Origin: Betaproteobacteria bacterium UBA6910
GTDB lineage: Bacteria > Pseudomonadota > Gammaproteobacteria > Burkholderiales > UBA6910
Assembly (NCBI GenBank): GCA_002451065.1
Contig: DKBC01000211.1
Coordinates: 1 to 5,477, forward strand
Direction: 5' to 3'
Length of the DNA stretch: 5,477 nucleotides
Position 1 is the stretch's first letter. The number at the start of each line of letters is the position of its first letter. Under the pieces are notes generated by a model that was not told where the DNA came from, did not search any database, and saw nothing but the letters and a program-made list of their open reading frames with translations. The translations under genes were made by a program, and so were the position numbers. Shown piece after piece: positions 4,964-5,477 of this stretch.

Positions 4964-5477
4964 TCAGGACACCGCCCGGGACTCCAGCGCCTCCCAGCGC
5001 TCCAGGGCCGCCATCAACTCGCCTTCGATCTCCCCCAGGCGCTCGGCGATGCGCTGCGCTTCCCGGGGCTCGCTCCCATAAAGCGCGGGATCTTCCAGGC
5101 GCGCGGTGAGGGCCTTCTGCTCCGCCTCCAGGTGGGCGATGCGCGCCGGGAGTCCCTCCAGTTCCTTCCGCTCCTCGAAGCTGAGCCGGCCGGATTTTGC
5201 CTTGCCGTTTTCGGCACGCCGGGCTGGAGCGGCGTATTCTTTCGATTTCTTCTCTGTCCCCTGCTCCGCGCGCTGCCTCGCGCGCCACGACGCCCAGTCG
5301 TCGTAGCCCCCCGCGTTCTCGATCCAGTTGCCGTCGCCCTCGGAGGCGATGACCTGGGTCACCACGTTGTCCAGGAAGGCGCGGTCGTGGCTCACCAGAA
5401 ACAGGGTGCCGTCGTAGTCCGCGAGCAACTGCTCCAGCAGCTCCAGGGTCTCCATGTCCAGGTCGTTGGTGGGCTCG
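4964..5477 (-). CDS. uup: Uup, ABC-F ATPase (C-terminal 170 residues, cut by window edge)
   Basis: Uup is a cytoplasmic ABC-F ATPase linked to ribosome function and to transposon-excision and genome-stability phenotypes in E. coli; its C-terminal domain binds DNA. The visible part starts inside Walker B of the second ABC domain with EPTNDLDMETLELLEQLL, including the catalytic Glu as the first residue. The H-loop follows (LVSHDRAFLDN, His at visible residue 30), then EGDGNWIENAGGYDDW. A charged, flexible linker (about 66-96) leads to the Uup-type C-terminal coiled-coil domain (about 98-166: GRLSFEERKELEGLPARIAHL to LERWEALESR). The same order occurs in E. coli Uup (SYKLQRELEQLP to FERWEYLE, recalled from memory). 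The C-terminal domain separates it from EttA, which lacks it. The stop codon is at 4964-4966, and the 5' part lies beyond the right edge. Confidence 0.95.
   Translation of the reverse strand, partial: EPTNDLDMETLELLEQLLADYDGTLFLVSHDRAFLDNVVTQVIASEGDGNWIENAGGYDDWASWRARQRAEQGTEKKSKEYAAPARRAENGKAKSGRLSFEERKELEGLPARIAHLEAEQKALTARLEDPALYGSEPREAQRIAERLGEIEGELMAALERWEALESRAVS

Noticed and set aside
1..5477. Mobile element, CRISPR array, tRNA/rRNA or defence system
   Set aside because: Read on both strands, I found no transposase or integrase motifs, no regularly spaced direct repeats and no tRNA-like cloverleaf. All intact frames belong to chromosomal housekeeping or conserved unknown families.

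Overview
The window looks like ordinary chromosomal DNA from a GC-rich proteobacterium, most likely beta- or gamma-proteobacterial. The reasons are high G+C throughout, an EttA N-terminus very close to the enterobacterial protein, a Uup with the usual C-terminal coiled-coil domain, and three proteobacterial families of unknown function (DUF3422, DUF3862, DUF2076). I see no RNA gene, insertion sequence, phage gene, CRISPR array or toxin-antitoxin pair.

Layout, left to right: the first 462 bases hold the 5' part of ettA (minus strand, cut by the left edge). Next, 563-2359 (minus) is a CPA1-type cation/proton antiporter with a cytoplasmic Rossmann (RCK/TrkA-N-like) domain. Then 2429-3733 (minus) is a DUF3422 membrane-anchored protein. 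A 152-base divergent intergenic region separates it from 3886-4140 (plus), a small DUF3862/SmpA-like lipoprotein. An 84-base convergent junction rich in inverted repeats follows. After it, 4225-4734 (minus) is a DUF2076 protein, then a 229-base leader region, and finally the 3' end of uup (minus, cut by the right edge at 4964-5477).

All genes except the lipoprotein are on the minus strand, and transcription there runs from high to low coordinates: uup, DUF2076, DUF3422, antiporter, ettA. DUF3422 and the antiporter are only 69 bases apart and may be co-transcribed, although an extended -10 promoter candidate sits in that gap. ettA has its own weak promoter candidate. Two ABC-F translation factors (Uup and EttA) bracket a block of envelope genes: an ion antiporter, a two-TM protein with a CorA-like layout, and a lipoprotein.

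I do not see a clear new multi-gene system. The points most worth a second look are: altered ion-site residues in the antiporter, which follow a subfamily pattern rather than random loss; the CorA-like layout of DUF3422 next to that antiporter; and several unexplained inverted repeats in the leaders and at the convergent junction.
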